Assembly (NCBI GenBank): GCA_030386875.1
Contig: CM059563.1
Location: 33,704,139-33,768,138 of the forward strand
DNA: 64,000 bases
Reading direction: 5' to 3'
Origin: Morinoia aosen
Lineage: Eukaryota > Arthropoda > Malacostraca > Amphipoda > Talitridae
In this document: positions 11,995 to 22,856 of the stretch, one piece after another
Layout of the letters: each line of letters begins with the position of its first letter
Position numbering within the stretch: the first letter of the stretch is position 1
The notes under the pieces: generated by a model
What the model was told of the DNA's origin: nothing
Databases searched by the model: none
Seen by the model: only the letters and a program-made list of their open reading frames with translations
Made by a program: the position numbers and the translations under genes

Positions 11995-12780
11995 AGAACG
12001 ACGCACACACGAACACACGCACGATACAAGCGTACCCAAGCCGAGGCTTTGTAGGGCAAGGAGGCGGACGTGACGTCTGAACACAGGCCCGCACAATCGG
12101 AGCCAATCGCCGCTCGCCAAAGCTATGACGCAAGAAGGTGTGTCTCAACACGCACCAATGAGAATCCCAGACGTCAGAATAAGCAAGGATTCCGCCAATG
12201 AGGTTGCAGATGCTGCCTCTGTAGAATGGAAGCGTCGAGAATGATCTCGAAAGAGGGAAGCGAAACAGATATAAGGATGCGAGAGGAAGCCTCGAGAGGG
12301 ATTTTTGAACACACGTGAGAGACTGCGCAAGACGGCTGAGGGTGTTCTACACAATAGGCCAGCCTCGTCGGCTGGCCTGATACCCAACTGCAACTTGAAA
12401 GTTAATAATTCGAGGCACATAAACAACGTTGGACGTCGGAAGTCATTGGAGCACCGTCTTACAAAGGAAGCCTAATCGAAGTAAACCAGCCTCGCATCGG
12501 GGATCGTCATGAATAAACGCGTCGGAGATTCAACCAAGAGCAATCAACATCTGTGCATCGGGGTCGAACTCACAATCAAATATCAGCGGCAGTCGTCAAC
12601 ATTGCAAATGGCAAACAGTTAAGATCGCTCACCAACACTGCAAAATTCAACGCATGAAACTGCAATGAATCAGCTCACAACCGTTTCAAGGGAGCAGCTA
12701 CCCGTAGAAAGAAGCGGGGAAGGGCACCACTGCAGCGAGGTAGCAAGAGGTCAGCCTACGCCAGCAGCAAGCCTAAGCTG
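11995..12780 (+). promoter_or_regulatory. GC-rich block with CCAAT boxes and a TATA box
   Basis: CCAAT occurs near 12105, 12153 and 12195, TATAAGG at 12270-12276, and a perfect hairpin GGCCAGCC-tcgtc-GGCTGGCC at 12357-12377. The order CCAAT then TATA on the + strand resembles a Pol II promoter. The sharp change of base composition would also suit an unrecognised LTR. Confidence 0.3.
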
Positions 12781-12903
12781 CGACGCGGAACATCAGCAGT
12801 GAGCAATAACATCGGCTGTGAACGACGCGGAACATCAGCAGTGAGCAATAACATCGGCTGTGAACGACGCGGAACATCAGCAGTGAGCAATAGCATCGGC
12901 AGT
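12781..12903 (+). repeat. 42-bp tandem repeat, 2.9 units
   Basis: Unit CGACGCGGAACATCAGCAGT then GAGCAATAACATCGGCTGTG and AA, repeated almost perfectly three times. It lies at the edge of a GC-richer block (about 12000-12950). Confidence 0.92.
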
Positions 12904-13639
12904 GGATACCCATCAGTGAATCATTTATTATCAAAAGGGCGAGTGTTTTATAGTTGTGAGAGCTCTTTTAGGTGGTGATTGAAGTTCAAATTCAGATGTA
13001 GATCAGCACACAGAAAAGTGCTTTTCAAAAGTATCGCGAGGAATCATCTAATTTTTGGCTTTCAATTTCCTGTGTCTACTTAGTCGAGGATCGACTTCCC
13101 GTTGTATGATTCGACACCGTGTCACAATTCCAGGTTAAATCGTGATGTGTTATTCTCGCAAATATTATGATTTGTGTTACTGTGGATGCGTGAATCGTTG
13201 TCAACGAGGGAGTATTTGTAACTTGAATGCTCGGTAAGCATCGCCTTTGTGTCATGTCGTGTTTAAATATTGCGGCGGTAGAAACTTACGTACTTTTCAT
13301 TGACGCCGTTGTGCCATTTCAAATCATTTCGTCCCCATGCCTTGTGTGTTTATCCACGTGTTTCCCAATAAATTCGTGTTAATCTTGCTAACTCTTTTAT
13401 TCTCCAAGTCTGGTATGCAGGTGTACGCAAGCATAAAGGATAATACTATAACATGTTTGGGGGTTGAGACTCCCCCTGCGTGCGTGATTAGTAACCCTTT
13501 TCACGTATCGCGACACTTTTCGTTGTAGTTATATTAGGAACTGAATTCATCGGCATCTTAATTATTTTTCTCTCTCTTCTTGTTCTAAGTTGAAGTTCTT
13601 CCTCGGTGTTCGGTTGATTTAAAGGTTTTATTTAAGTTA
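12904..13639. other. No gene recognised
   Basis: Intermediate composition between the two GC-rich blocks. Short frames only. Confidence 0.45.
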
Positions 13640-13910
13640 GCATGTGCCCGGTGTGTGTGTGTGAGCAGCATCGCGGCACGCCCCCTAACCCCCCTGGCGA
13701 GGAGGCAGGCGGGCGAGGCCGAGGGGGCTTGCAATAGACGCTTAAAGGGAGCCGAGGGAGCGAGGGAGGGAACACCGAGGGCTGGGGTCGGGTTGGTTAG
13801 AGGCGCCCTGCTCGGTCGCTCCGTCTCTACTTTATAATATTGCATTCGCGCGCTGCTCGCGAGCTGGAGCAGGACTAGCAACCGAGGGTTCAGCTCCGAT
13901 CAGTGTGTAG
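13640..13910 (+). promoter_or_regulatory. CpG-rich candidate promoter
   Basis: A GC-rich stretch with repeated GAGGGAGCG motifs, then a TTTATAATA box near 13831-13840 and, further on, GATCAGTG at 13899-13906, which contains the arthropod initiator core TCAGT. The spacing between these is too long for one core promoter. Confidence 0.3.
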
Positions 13911-14175
13911 CTTTGCTTCCCTTCTTTTTCTCATCTCTTCTGAAAGTTTTTTTTTTCTAATTTTTGCCAAGCTTCTTATGTTTTATTTTTAGCTTCTGTG
14001 TGTTCCTCAATGTGTTTTCAAGGCGTAAATAGGCTAATGAATTTCTTATACATACCCTTCAAAATGTACTTCATCAAAATACTAAAGCGCTATCTCTGAA
14101 AAATTATAGAAAGCTGGAACGTGTCTCTCAATTCGTCATTCATAGAAAGGCTAGCATGGTGATGCTGTCCGTTAA

Positions 14176-14515
14176 CCCCTCAGGGGGATACAAATATCGT
14201 ATCTATGGGAATTAGCGATCCCAGGGGGACAATGTGAGGGCCCGATCTGAGAGTTGAAATAAAATGCTTTTGTTATGTTAAGAACCACCTTTCGGTTCAC
14301 TGCTGTTCTGTTTTTTCAGCACCTACTACTTTCTGCTTCAATTTTGATCTTGTTTCATAAACTTCTTTCTTGTCTTACTGTTTCTATGCCCTATCTGCAT
14401 AGATTCCGCGTTTCCTTAACTCCATACTAAATGGTGCCTTCTTCCTTCCTCTCTTCGATACGCCCTTTTTTGTACCGGTTAGGGAGGCTTAAACTAACTT
14501 TTATAATCTAATCTA
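14176..14515 (+). mobile_element. R1 retroposon, full length
   Basis: CCCCTCAGGGGGATAC to TAATCTAATCTA, flanked by GATGCTGTCCGTTAAC (14161-14176) and GATGCTGTCCGATAAC (14516-14531), a 16-bp duplication with one mismatch. The boundary overlaps by one base. A hAT transposon landed immediately beside the 3' duplication. Confidence 0.88.
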
Positions 14516-14538
14516 GATGCTGTCCGATAACTAACAAT

Positions 14539-16489
14539 CAGGGATGGAAAAAACCCAGGGTTTTTTAAAAAAAACCAACCCACCTGGGTTTTTGGGGTTA
14601 AATTGGGTTTTATGGTTTTTATTGGTTTTTTTTGGGCTTTATTGGGTTTTTTGTAATACCTGTTTTTGTAAAAGAGTTATTCACACAACTCCCGTTGCCC
14701 CTATTTTAGATTTATATACACACACTTATTGAGTAAATAGTATTTGATTACTTTATTTCCAACATTATATTACATTACTATATGAATTATTACATTATAT
14801 GAACAATATATGAATTAAGTTTGTCCATCACAATTACCATTTACCAATTACCATATGCATAGAGACATAGCTCTGCAGTCTGTAAAGATGTGAGATGTCC
14901 AAAGAGAATTGCTATGCTCGTCAATTCATAGTAAGTTGTTTTAGCAGCAGACAGGCGCAAGTCATGTGAGAGGGAAGCACCATGCAGATCATAAGTAACC
15001 ACCACAAGCAACTTGAAGCACGACAGCTGCACATCACTTAACAGTCATGCTGTTAACAACTTAACATGTGTATTGTGTGAGCTGGAGTGCTTAGCTGCGC
15101 AAGTCAAGTCAGTCAACCACACTGTTTGTTACAACATGTAGTGACATGCCAATTTTTTTTTTTAATTTGCCAAAAAATTCACTTTTTGCAGTACAGGATA
15201 GCAACAAACACTAAAATGATTGGAAGTAAATGCTCTAACAGATTCCATCGTCAAATTTGTTTCAGTGCAGCTTGAATTCAGTGCAGCTTGACCCATAGGC
15301 CAGTAGTTTCTTTACTTTCTCACCCCATGATGGCTGCGGTTGTCTTGCCCCATCTGACTATAATTGTTAGACTTATTTCAAATTAAACAATTTAAACAAT
15401 TTATTTACCACAGGTGATACAGAGGTAGAATCTTTCTTAAGTCTAATACAATGGTCAAATTTGAGTATAGCTACCTGTGGGCCCGAATAAGTCCAGCAAC
15501 TTCTAGGGCATCCTACCATTACATTATTCTAGGGTGTACAATAATGTTTAACCTAATTCACTTAGCCTAGTTTCACATTAGACTGATCAACAAGATAATG
15601 AACTCGATATTGATGTTATATTTTACAAGATTTAAGGCAAAGCTCTCACAGGAGACTGATATTGAAGAGTGGTTGGCTGCGTACAATCCGGAATTCATCA
15701 GTGCGCTTTACTCCTATAAATTGAAGGACTCCAACATCTTCCCAAAACACATGTTCAATGAGAATATCACTAAGACAACGACTCCTTGTTGATGGTGGGA
15801 TATTCAAGACATGAAACAGCAGAAAATGCAGATTCATGAAAAAACACTGGCAGAGGGTTTCTGCAAGTTTATAAGCAATCTTCATTCTTGCCCCGCAAGT
15901 TCAGGATCCATTGAGAGAATTTTCTCAACATTTGGAATTGTGTGGAATAAATTGAGAAATAGATTAGGATCAGAACGCGCACAGAAATCGTCTCAGTATA
16001 TCGCCACCTCACAAATGATCATGATGTGGATGACAACGATGAAATGGCAGTGGATGTAGAAAGAGAAACACAGTAGTATTGTAGTAGCAGTCTAGTCTAG
16101 AAGACAGGAAAAATTCAGAAGTCTCTATATTAAGTAGTCAAACTGCATTTGTTTCTAAATTTTTGTTTTTTTTTTACTTTGGAAATGGAATTCACTAAAA
16201 TATATTAGTCCCTCGAGTTTTTTGTGATTAAGGTTTTTCTAATTTGATTTGTATAGGGTTGGTGTATTGTTTTTCAATGTTTTCTTGTCATAGTCATGCA
16301 CATGAATTAGATACTTATTTTGACAAGATAAATATTTAGCTCATTTTGATTCTACAAGCTTGAAAACAAATAAAATTCACATAACAGTAATAAAACCCAA
16401 AAAAACCTAAAAAACCCCACTATTTAGTGGGTTTTTTAGTGTGGGTTTTTTTGGGCTTTTTTGGGTGGGGTTTTTATGTGCCAACCCTG
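14539..16489 (+). mobile_element. hAT-superfamily DNA transposon, complete ends, inactive
   Basis: Termini CAGGGATGG (14539) and CCAACCCTG (16489) form an imperfect inverted repeat of hAT type. They are flanked by a perfect 8-bp duplication CTAACAAT at 14531-14538 and 16490-16497, the hAT target-site length. Inside both ends are dense GGGTTTTT/AAAACCC arrays, probable transposase-binding subterminal repeats. The 1951-bp element carries a decayed transposase C-terminus and little else readable. The intact duplication with a broken ORF suggests a non-autonomous copy mobilised in trans. Confidence 0.92.
15598..16059 (+). pseudogene. hAT transposase remnant (C-terminal dimerisation region)
   Basis: One reading frame with a single TGA at 15790-15792. 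Before it is an open stretch with IEEWLAAYNPEF; after it is WWDIQDMKQQ and then CPASSGSIERIFSTFG, WNKLRNRLGSERAQK. The last block is the hAT C-terminal dimerisation motif (typically ...SSA..ERxFS..G....KLRNRLG...A.K). The frame then runs into unrelated sequence. The N-terminal BED finger and most of the RNase-H-like core are not readable between 14700 and 15590. Confidence 0.85.
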
Positions 16490-16555
16490 CTAACAATAGT
16501 ATGTAAATTCAACGAAGGCTGTTGCTTTTACATCTGAGTTCATTGTAAGGTGTTA

Positions 16556-16845
16556 TATTAGCTCTCCCAGGGAGAAAATGTGAGGTCCCTAGCTGAGAGA
16601 TAGGCTTTCTTTTATTGAAGTAGAATAGTTCTTGTTGATTGGTTTAGGACCTGCTAAACAGAGAAAACAGAGTTTTCTAACCTTCCTTTTCAACTTAACC
16701 GTTTTTATGCTCAGGGGATCCTGTGCGGGAACACACTTTGTGCGTAGATTCCACATTTCTTAACTCCATACTTGATGGTGCCTTCGTCCTTTCTTAAACA
16801 TCTTTGTTGTGGTAAGGGACGCTGAACCTAACTAGTAATCAATCA
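16556..16845 (+). mobile_element. R1 retroposon, old long-form copy
   Basis: Begins at TTAGCTCTCCCAGGGAG and ends AACCTAACTAGTAATC. It lacks the GGTTCACTGCTG core but has the long-form insert (GGGGATCCTGTGCGGG). Confidence 0.7.
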
Positions 16846-17281
16846 GTGTAAGGTTGGGCTATGTTTTGATTGCCTGTTTACACCGCTTCATGTAGCCGTC
16901 AGTTGAAAGTTTTACTCTGAAGGTCGAACATAATTTCTCCGTGTTGAGGTGTTGCAATGCAGGTTTTGCTTAATATTCTTATTATTGTCTAGTACAGCAC
17001 TTTTACGCCAACCAAATTTAGCTTGATTCAGTAGAAGCACAGTTCAGTTTTTACGATGTTTTTATTGTGTTATTTCGAGTGCATGTAAGTTCGCCGGTTG
17101 CGTTAAGTCGTGTTCATTGTTATTCTTAATTTCTGTTCGTGCCGGTAATGTGGTGTTTTGTTAGGAGAATTCCTTTCTAGAATTAAGGATCTCCTTCGGA
17201 TCTTGTGGTCTTGCAGTTCAAATTGACCCGAATTTGCCATTATTTCTCTCGAAGTTAAATGGTGTTAGGGTATATAGTAAA

Positions 17282-18443
17282 GATACCGATAGTATCGGTA
17301 TCAGCAGTAGGGGCCTTTTTCTTGAGTATCGGTATCGGCGTCCAAAAAATGAAGGATCTTAGCCGATACTTTTATTCTACTTTCATTCTACTTTCAAGAG
17401 ACCGGTAATGCAAAATTTTGAAAGACAAACTTAATAACAGACAGTATGTGTGTAAATTGATTTATTTTCAGGTATAAAAAATAAAAGTCGGATTTGATGT
17501 TGAACATAACAAGAATTTTACTCGAATTTGAATAATTATTGTCACAGCCAATTTCATTTTTCATGTCACAATCTATATCATTGCGGAATATATTATCATT
17601 GTCTTTCATGTTTGAATAATTATTTTAATTGGTTGATTCACTCGTAGGAATAAGACTAGCGTATGTATTTAGGTTACGTATTATTATATTAACCCGAGTT
17701 ACTGTTAGGTAAACTTTACTCTTTGTTCAAATAAATTAGGTCCTTTTGCAAAGTAAAGGCTACCTGTTTTTCGATTCAATGCTACATTTTCAGCACTTCC
17801 TATCTTCTTGAACTTTTTCTTTTCATTTTCTTTGTACGTGTTTCTATGCGCAGAGAACCCTGTGATACTGCACATGAGCGAACGCTGTGTATAGATTTCT
17901 TGTATCCATACAACGTAGAGCCTTATTCTTCACTCTTTTAAAAAATTATTTGAATATTGTCTATGCAAACCTTAAGCCATCAATAATCCAAATATTTATA
18001 GGTGATTATGAATTTTTCTGCTTTTATCATTGTTATCCCTTAATTTCATAACTCAGCTCGTCGAAGATTTATGAAGTGCAATTTTGTTACGAACAATTTA
18101 AAAACCTTTCATATTGTTGCTTGTCAAAGGTTTGTAAAGTGGAATCATGCTGTAACTTAAAAGCTTGAAGCTAAACTGTGTTAGCACTCACTGTAAAATG
18201 CAAATGGAATTGCTAGTGAATAAACATGCACTATTATATTTTACATTTATTGCTCCTTATAAATGTATTTAAATTTTCAAATAAATATACTTGTGAACCA
18301 CCGAATATGAAACAAATATTGGTTGCACAAGAGTGCAATCCTGAGTTGCCTAACAGTACCTAATTGTTCCTTGTTATTAATGTGTTTTACTACTTAATGG
18401 AAAATATAAGTATCGGTCTTTTTTCTGATAACGGTACATCACT
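17282..18443 (+). mobile_element. Possible hAT-like non-autonomous element (TACCGATA type), decayed
   Basis: The left part has a perfect 21-bp palindrome GATACCGATA-G-TATCGGTATC (17282-17302) and more TATCGGTATC copies to about 17370. The right part reads AAGTATCGGT...ACGGTACATCACTA near 18408-18443, an inverted form of the same motif. Many hAT elements end in TAGTGATGTACCGATA-like sequence. An R1 fragment (17757) lies inside. Exact ends are not established. Confidence 0.3.
17757..17960 (+). mobile_element. R1 retroposon, degenerate 3' half
   Basis: Recognisable CGATTCAATGCTAC, TTTTCAGCACTTCC, the long-form GCAGAGAACCCTGTG and TCCATAC blocks. Strongly decayed. Confidence 0.55.
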
Positions 18444-19959
18444 ATTATATAGTGTCTATTTGAGTTTGAAAAAACTTCTTTTTCGTAAGGTTTCCAATGC
18501 AGATCAGCATGAACAACCAAGTGACGTGCGCTGTTACACCACGCGCCCCTGCTCGTGGCCGGCAAGTGACGGCGGGTTCACTTTCTTATTGAGGCTCTTC
18601 AAGCAAGCTATTACTGTACCTGCAGAATTTTAACTTCAGCTATGTTCAGCTCGTATTTCACTTTGGAACGGGATATCTCATTTGGCTCTCCAGGTATATG
18701 CATATGTAACGAACATTTCATGTGTCTTTAATGATAATGGATTGCCTCACTTGCGATGTGCTCATGTATTTGTGTCAGACTGATTGCCAGCCAGACGTTT
18801 TTACTTTATTGTAAATTGGTCAACCATCGGCTTGAGCCTTTTGAAGTACCTCTCCTGAGCGTACAGCTTTATGTCACACTCAATTAAGTCGGAAAATTGT
18901 AATTTTTCTATCGTAAGGTTGAAACGACTAGATTATGTTGGAGGAAAACTTGGGGTTCAAATTGGAATAAATCGCGAAAGCTGTTAAAGCCGCTTAGATA
19001 GCTGAATATTACACCTCCCTTACAATTTCGTGTTTGATTTTCTCATCGAAATTCCATGGCAATAACTTTGTCTATCCATTATAGTTTTAATTATTAGGTT
19101 TGAGGCAAACTCTCTAGCACGTGCGTTTTACTCTGGCAAGCGTCGACCCTTTACCAACTGTTGAACCGATGGTTTTTGTGTTCACCCGGTTTTTGGCTAC
19201 AACATCGGCTGCAGCAACATGGTCCATCAGACCATATTGCTGAAGTATGTACACTGACTAGCGTCGCCCATGCAGCAGTTATTCTGTGTAGGATGTTTCT
19301 CTTCGTCGCTCTTACGTATCGCGAGTTGAATAAAAGGTGATAATTGCGACTTGATTTACATCTTGTGTCATGTTCTATTTCTCACAGCCTATTTTTGACG
19401 AGGTTATTCTCCATACCTTCCTCTCTGTGTCTGTGATTCTGTGGCGTCTTCAGCTCTGTCTAATATATTAAGGTTTAACTTCTGTTTTCTCCTCTATAAA
19501 TAGAGGAGAAAATAGAACATGCTTCTTTTGCTCCATTGAAAATAATTCGGATTTCGAGTGCCTTCGGTTAAAAATTTCGTGTATTTTTTTTAAGAAAGAA
19601 GTTTTTGCTTCTGATTCATTTGAAAATTTAATTCCACTCCATTTCCCTAGTTCGGTTTGTTATGAGCGCAATTTTCATTTAAATTAGATCATTCTATATC
19701 ATGTCCGTAATTTTTTTACTTGACCTACTCGGTCGTTTGTGTGTGAAAATTTTGTTATGTCTCTCTTCCATAAAGCATTAAACCTCACCACCGTCTTATT
19801 TTTTGTGGAAGGCGTGAATTTGAATTGGTGCTCACTTCCTCCATGAGATCGTCAGATCGAGACGCTAATAGTATCATGCTAAAATTTTTGTGCTGAAGAC
19901 GAACAGAGAGCCAAGGAGAGGAGGGAAGGTGCGCTGGTTGCTGAACATTTACTCGTGGC
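18444..19959. other. No gene recognised; two short hairpins
   Basis: A perfect 13-bp-arm hairpin TTTTCTCCTCTAT-AA-ATAGAGGAGAAAA lies at 19485-19512 and has TATAAATA at its centre. A second, 13-bp-arm hairpin with one mismatch (CAGCAACATGGTC / GACCATATTGCTG) lies near 19212-19242. No coding sequence. Confidence 0.5.
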
Positions 19960-20154
19960 AAAGTTTACCCTCGGCCTGGCGTGGTCTGGCCGCCTGTCTT
20001 TACCGCCGCCGCTGCTGCTGCTGCTGCTTCTATTCTCCCTTCGTAGCGCAGCTTTTCTCGTCCGCTGCGCCCGCCGCCCCTGCCCCGCCCCGCGCTGCTT
20101 GTGATCGGCGCTCTGTCCCTGCGCCTCCCGCGTCCTGCGGCGGCGGCGGCGGCT
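19960..20154 (+). promoter_or_regulatory. CpG/GC-box-rich candidate promoter or 5' exon
   Basis: (GCC)/(GCTG) runs, GCCCCGCCCCG GC-boxes and (CGG)n, about 4 kb before the first recognised Chip/Ldb exon. It is the strongest CpG-rich patch near the gene body and a reasonable place for an alternative first exon. No Ldb peptide found in any frame. Confidence 0.35.
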
Positions 20155-20214
20155 GGTGATGGTAGTACTGCTGGTGATGTTAGTACTGCTGGTGATGGTA
20201 GTACTGCTACTGAT
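20155..20214 (+). repeat. 18-bp tandem repeat, about 3 units
   Basis: Unit GGTGATGGTAGTACTGCT at 20155, 20173 and 20191, decaying afterwards. It directly follows a (CGG)n run at about 20137-20152. Open frames through it are repeat artefacts. Confidence 0.88.
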
Positions 20215-20521
20215 GGTGGTGATGTTTACGTTGCTATTAGCGTTAGTGATAATGTTGGCAATATTGATTTTGCTGCTGGTAATTTGTTTTCGTTTCCGGA
20301 GATGCCGAAATATTTCAAGTTCTCCACGTGTAAAATTTCTAGCAAGTTGCTGACCATTTTACTGGAATAAGAACTGACGTGTCATTAAATTCAACGTTTC
20401 AATACCGCTGAAATCACCTGGCTCAAAGGGTAGAAGATAACGATTACGCTCTAAAACCGCAAAAACAAAGATAATTGAAGCTGAAAGCCACACCACATGA
20501 AGTACTCGTTAGCACGTTGAC

Positions 20522-20612
20522 GCGTTTCCTTAACAACATACTAAATGGTTCCCACATCTTTCCTCTCTTCGAACAACTTTGTTGGGTCGGCGGGCTGACA
20601 CTAACTTACAGT
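20522..20612 (+). mobile_element. R1 retroposon, 3' fragment
   Basis: Only the ACATACTAAATGGTTCC to CTGACACTAACTTACAG part remains, which matches the R1 3' end. Confidence 0.55.
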
Positions 20613-22489
20613 CAAGCAAGAAATTAGCTATTCATTTCAGAACAATCAATATTTACGAAATTGTATCCGTAACAAGACTAATTATTATTCTTATATAACA
20701 ATACAATAAACAAATATGTAATACCTTTAATGCTCCATGCACAGTTGTTCACACAGAAACATAAAAAATTATTTGTATGTGTTGATTTCTGCAAATCACG
20801 TAATTTACATAACAGGTTTATCTGGACATTCAAAGCTGTAGTGCTTCGAAAGTACCATTTTTTACTCATATTTTTTGTATTTTCTATTAAATAGAGATAA
20901 TGCTATTGCTACGTATTTTTTCTCAAATTATCTGAAGAAATGTACATGTTTAAATTACAAAAAGTTGTGTAAAATAATTGTTATATCACTGCTATAAAGT
21001 TAATGAAAACGTAGGAAAACCTACAGCATGTCGACGTTTTATGTTGACATGGCCTCCTGAAGGCTTCTGAAGCCAAAACCCTAATGAGCTACAGTTACAC
21101 TATTGTAGGACGTGAAGCTGGTAAGTTATTGTAAAGAAGTTTTATTGTCTTTTTCAGATTTGATGATGCATGAAAATTATTAATAAAAAAAATGCATGTA
21201 TCAAAAAAAGTTGACATAGCTAGACAGGGCAAATGAGATTTTTTCCGTGCTTTGCCGGCGCACAGAATGGCGATAGCACCTCGAAATCGAGTGGAAATGT
21301 TTAAGCATAGATATTTGGTAATTATATGTACTTTTTTGAAAACTTTTTTAGTGGCCCCAACGACATATTTCTAAAAACGGGCTTGCAGGTTCATCATGAT
21401 TCATCAGGTTGATACACCGAAGGAAACTGATAATGAGCGATATTGTGAAATTTCAAACTATTATATTTCCGCTCAATTTCTAATATTCGCTTTGCTTCCA
21501 CTCGAAACGTTAAGCTTATTCATTCATTTGAAATATATTTTCATATATAGTATCAGTGATTCATGCTGTGCAGGCTGTCACTTTTTAGTAGCAATTAATA
21601 GCTAGTTAGACCGATCGTGTCCTTTCTCAAGAAAATGCAAAGATTGAGACTATGCCGTGCATTCCCGTCATCCTTACGAAGAGGCCTTATGTCTTCTTAC
21701 TTTCTTGATTATATTTTGGGCTCAGTTTTTTAAAACATTAACAAGCACGATGCTATTTGTAAGGGATAAGACGAATAGTTGTCAATACTTTTCTTTAACT
21801 GCCCCACGTTCCATGTGTGACTCGATAGAACTGCTCATTTTCTTTTATTTTTTGCCTCAATGTGTTATTTCGCAGCTTACTACCGAGTGGCAGATCCCTC
21901 CCTATTGTGGTGCTGAAATCCTGATGCGAGGACCAGCAGTCTAATGACGGTGTAAGAACGGTATATGATTGGAAATTGACAATTAAGGGCTGAACTCATG
22001 CAAGCAATTGGTGCTTTGTTTCATGTGCTTAGTGAGCATTCGTTGTTACTTCTGAAATTTCTATTTCTTAGATGAGGTTATGTCTTAACGGCTACTGTTG
22101 ATTGTGCTTACGAAGTTGTCTGTATCATGGGAATATTCGTAAAAAGGAGGCCTGTCAAGGTCTTTCGAGGGCTTCAGAGCTTCATATCAATAGGTTCTGG
22201 TCCTTTCACAGTAGAAAGATTTACTAGCGGCCCTGAAGAGGATTGGCCCGCCTTCAAAATTTCTGAGTTACGTAAGAACAGACTCAGCAGTGTAGAGTGA
22301 GAGAAGGCCTTCAACTTTAATTTCTTTTGTATTGTGCACTAGTTTCTTCTTAGAAAATTTGAATAGGGTTTCTGCGATCCTTTTCTCGAATGCAATTGCT
22401 TTTTTTAGCTCCAAATTTTTCAAAGTGACGTGATTTTATACGTTTAGGGCCCATTTAGGCCGCTTTTGTAAATTTCTATAATTTCTTGG
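20613..22489. other. No gene recognised
   Basis: AT-rich. The segment 20990-21410 has repeat-like texture but no identifiable ends. Confidence 0.45.
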
Positions 22490-22502
22490 TATTAAAACTA
22501 TG

Positions 22503-22843
22503 CCCCTTTGGGGGTATGCAACTATTTTTATCTGTGGGAATTAGCACTCCGAGGGCAAAAATGTGTGAGGGCCCGAGCTGAGTTAGGTTTGCCTTTTTTT
22601 AATTGAAATGTTTTTTATGTTAAGAAGCACCATTTTTTCGGTTAACTGCTGTCCTGTTTTTCAGCACCTACTACTTTCTTCTTCAACTTTTATTTTGTTT
22701 CATTAACCTCTTTCTCAACTTAATGTTTCTATGCCCTTTCTGCATAGATTCCGTGTTCCCTTGTCTTTCTATGGTGCCTTTCTCCTTCCTCTCTGTGGAA
22801 CGTTTTTTTAGCGCTTATGGAGGCCGGAACTAACATCTAAATC
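22503..22843 (+). mobile_element. R1 retroposon, full length
   Basis: Starts CCCCTTTGGGGGTATGC and ends AACATCTAAATC, flanked by a perfect 13-bp duplication TATTAAAACTATG at 22490-22502 and 22844-22856. Short subfamily. Confidence 0.88.
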
Positions 22844-22856
22844 TATTAAAACTATG

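Noticed and set aside
12145-12426. 93-residue - strand frame
   Set aside because: It lies across the CCAAT/TATA block with no family likeness. Treated as chance.
19890-20370. Frames with Cys/Ala/Gly/Val-Leu runs
   Set aside because: The runs come from triplet and 18-bp tandem repeats, and no Chip/Ldb N-terminal peptide is present.
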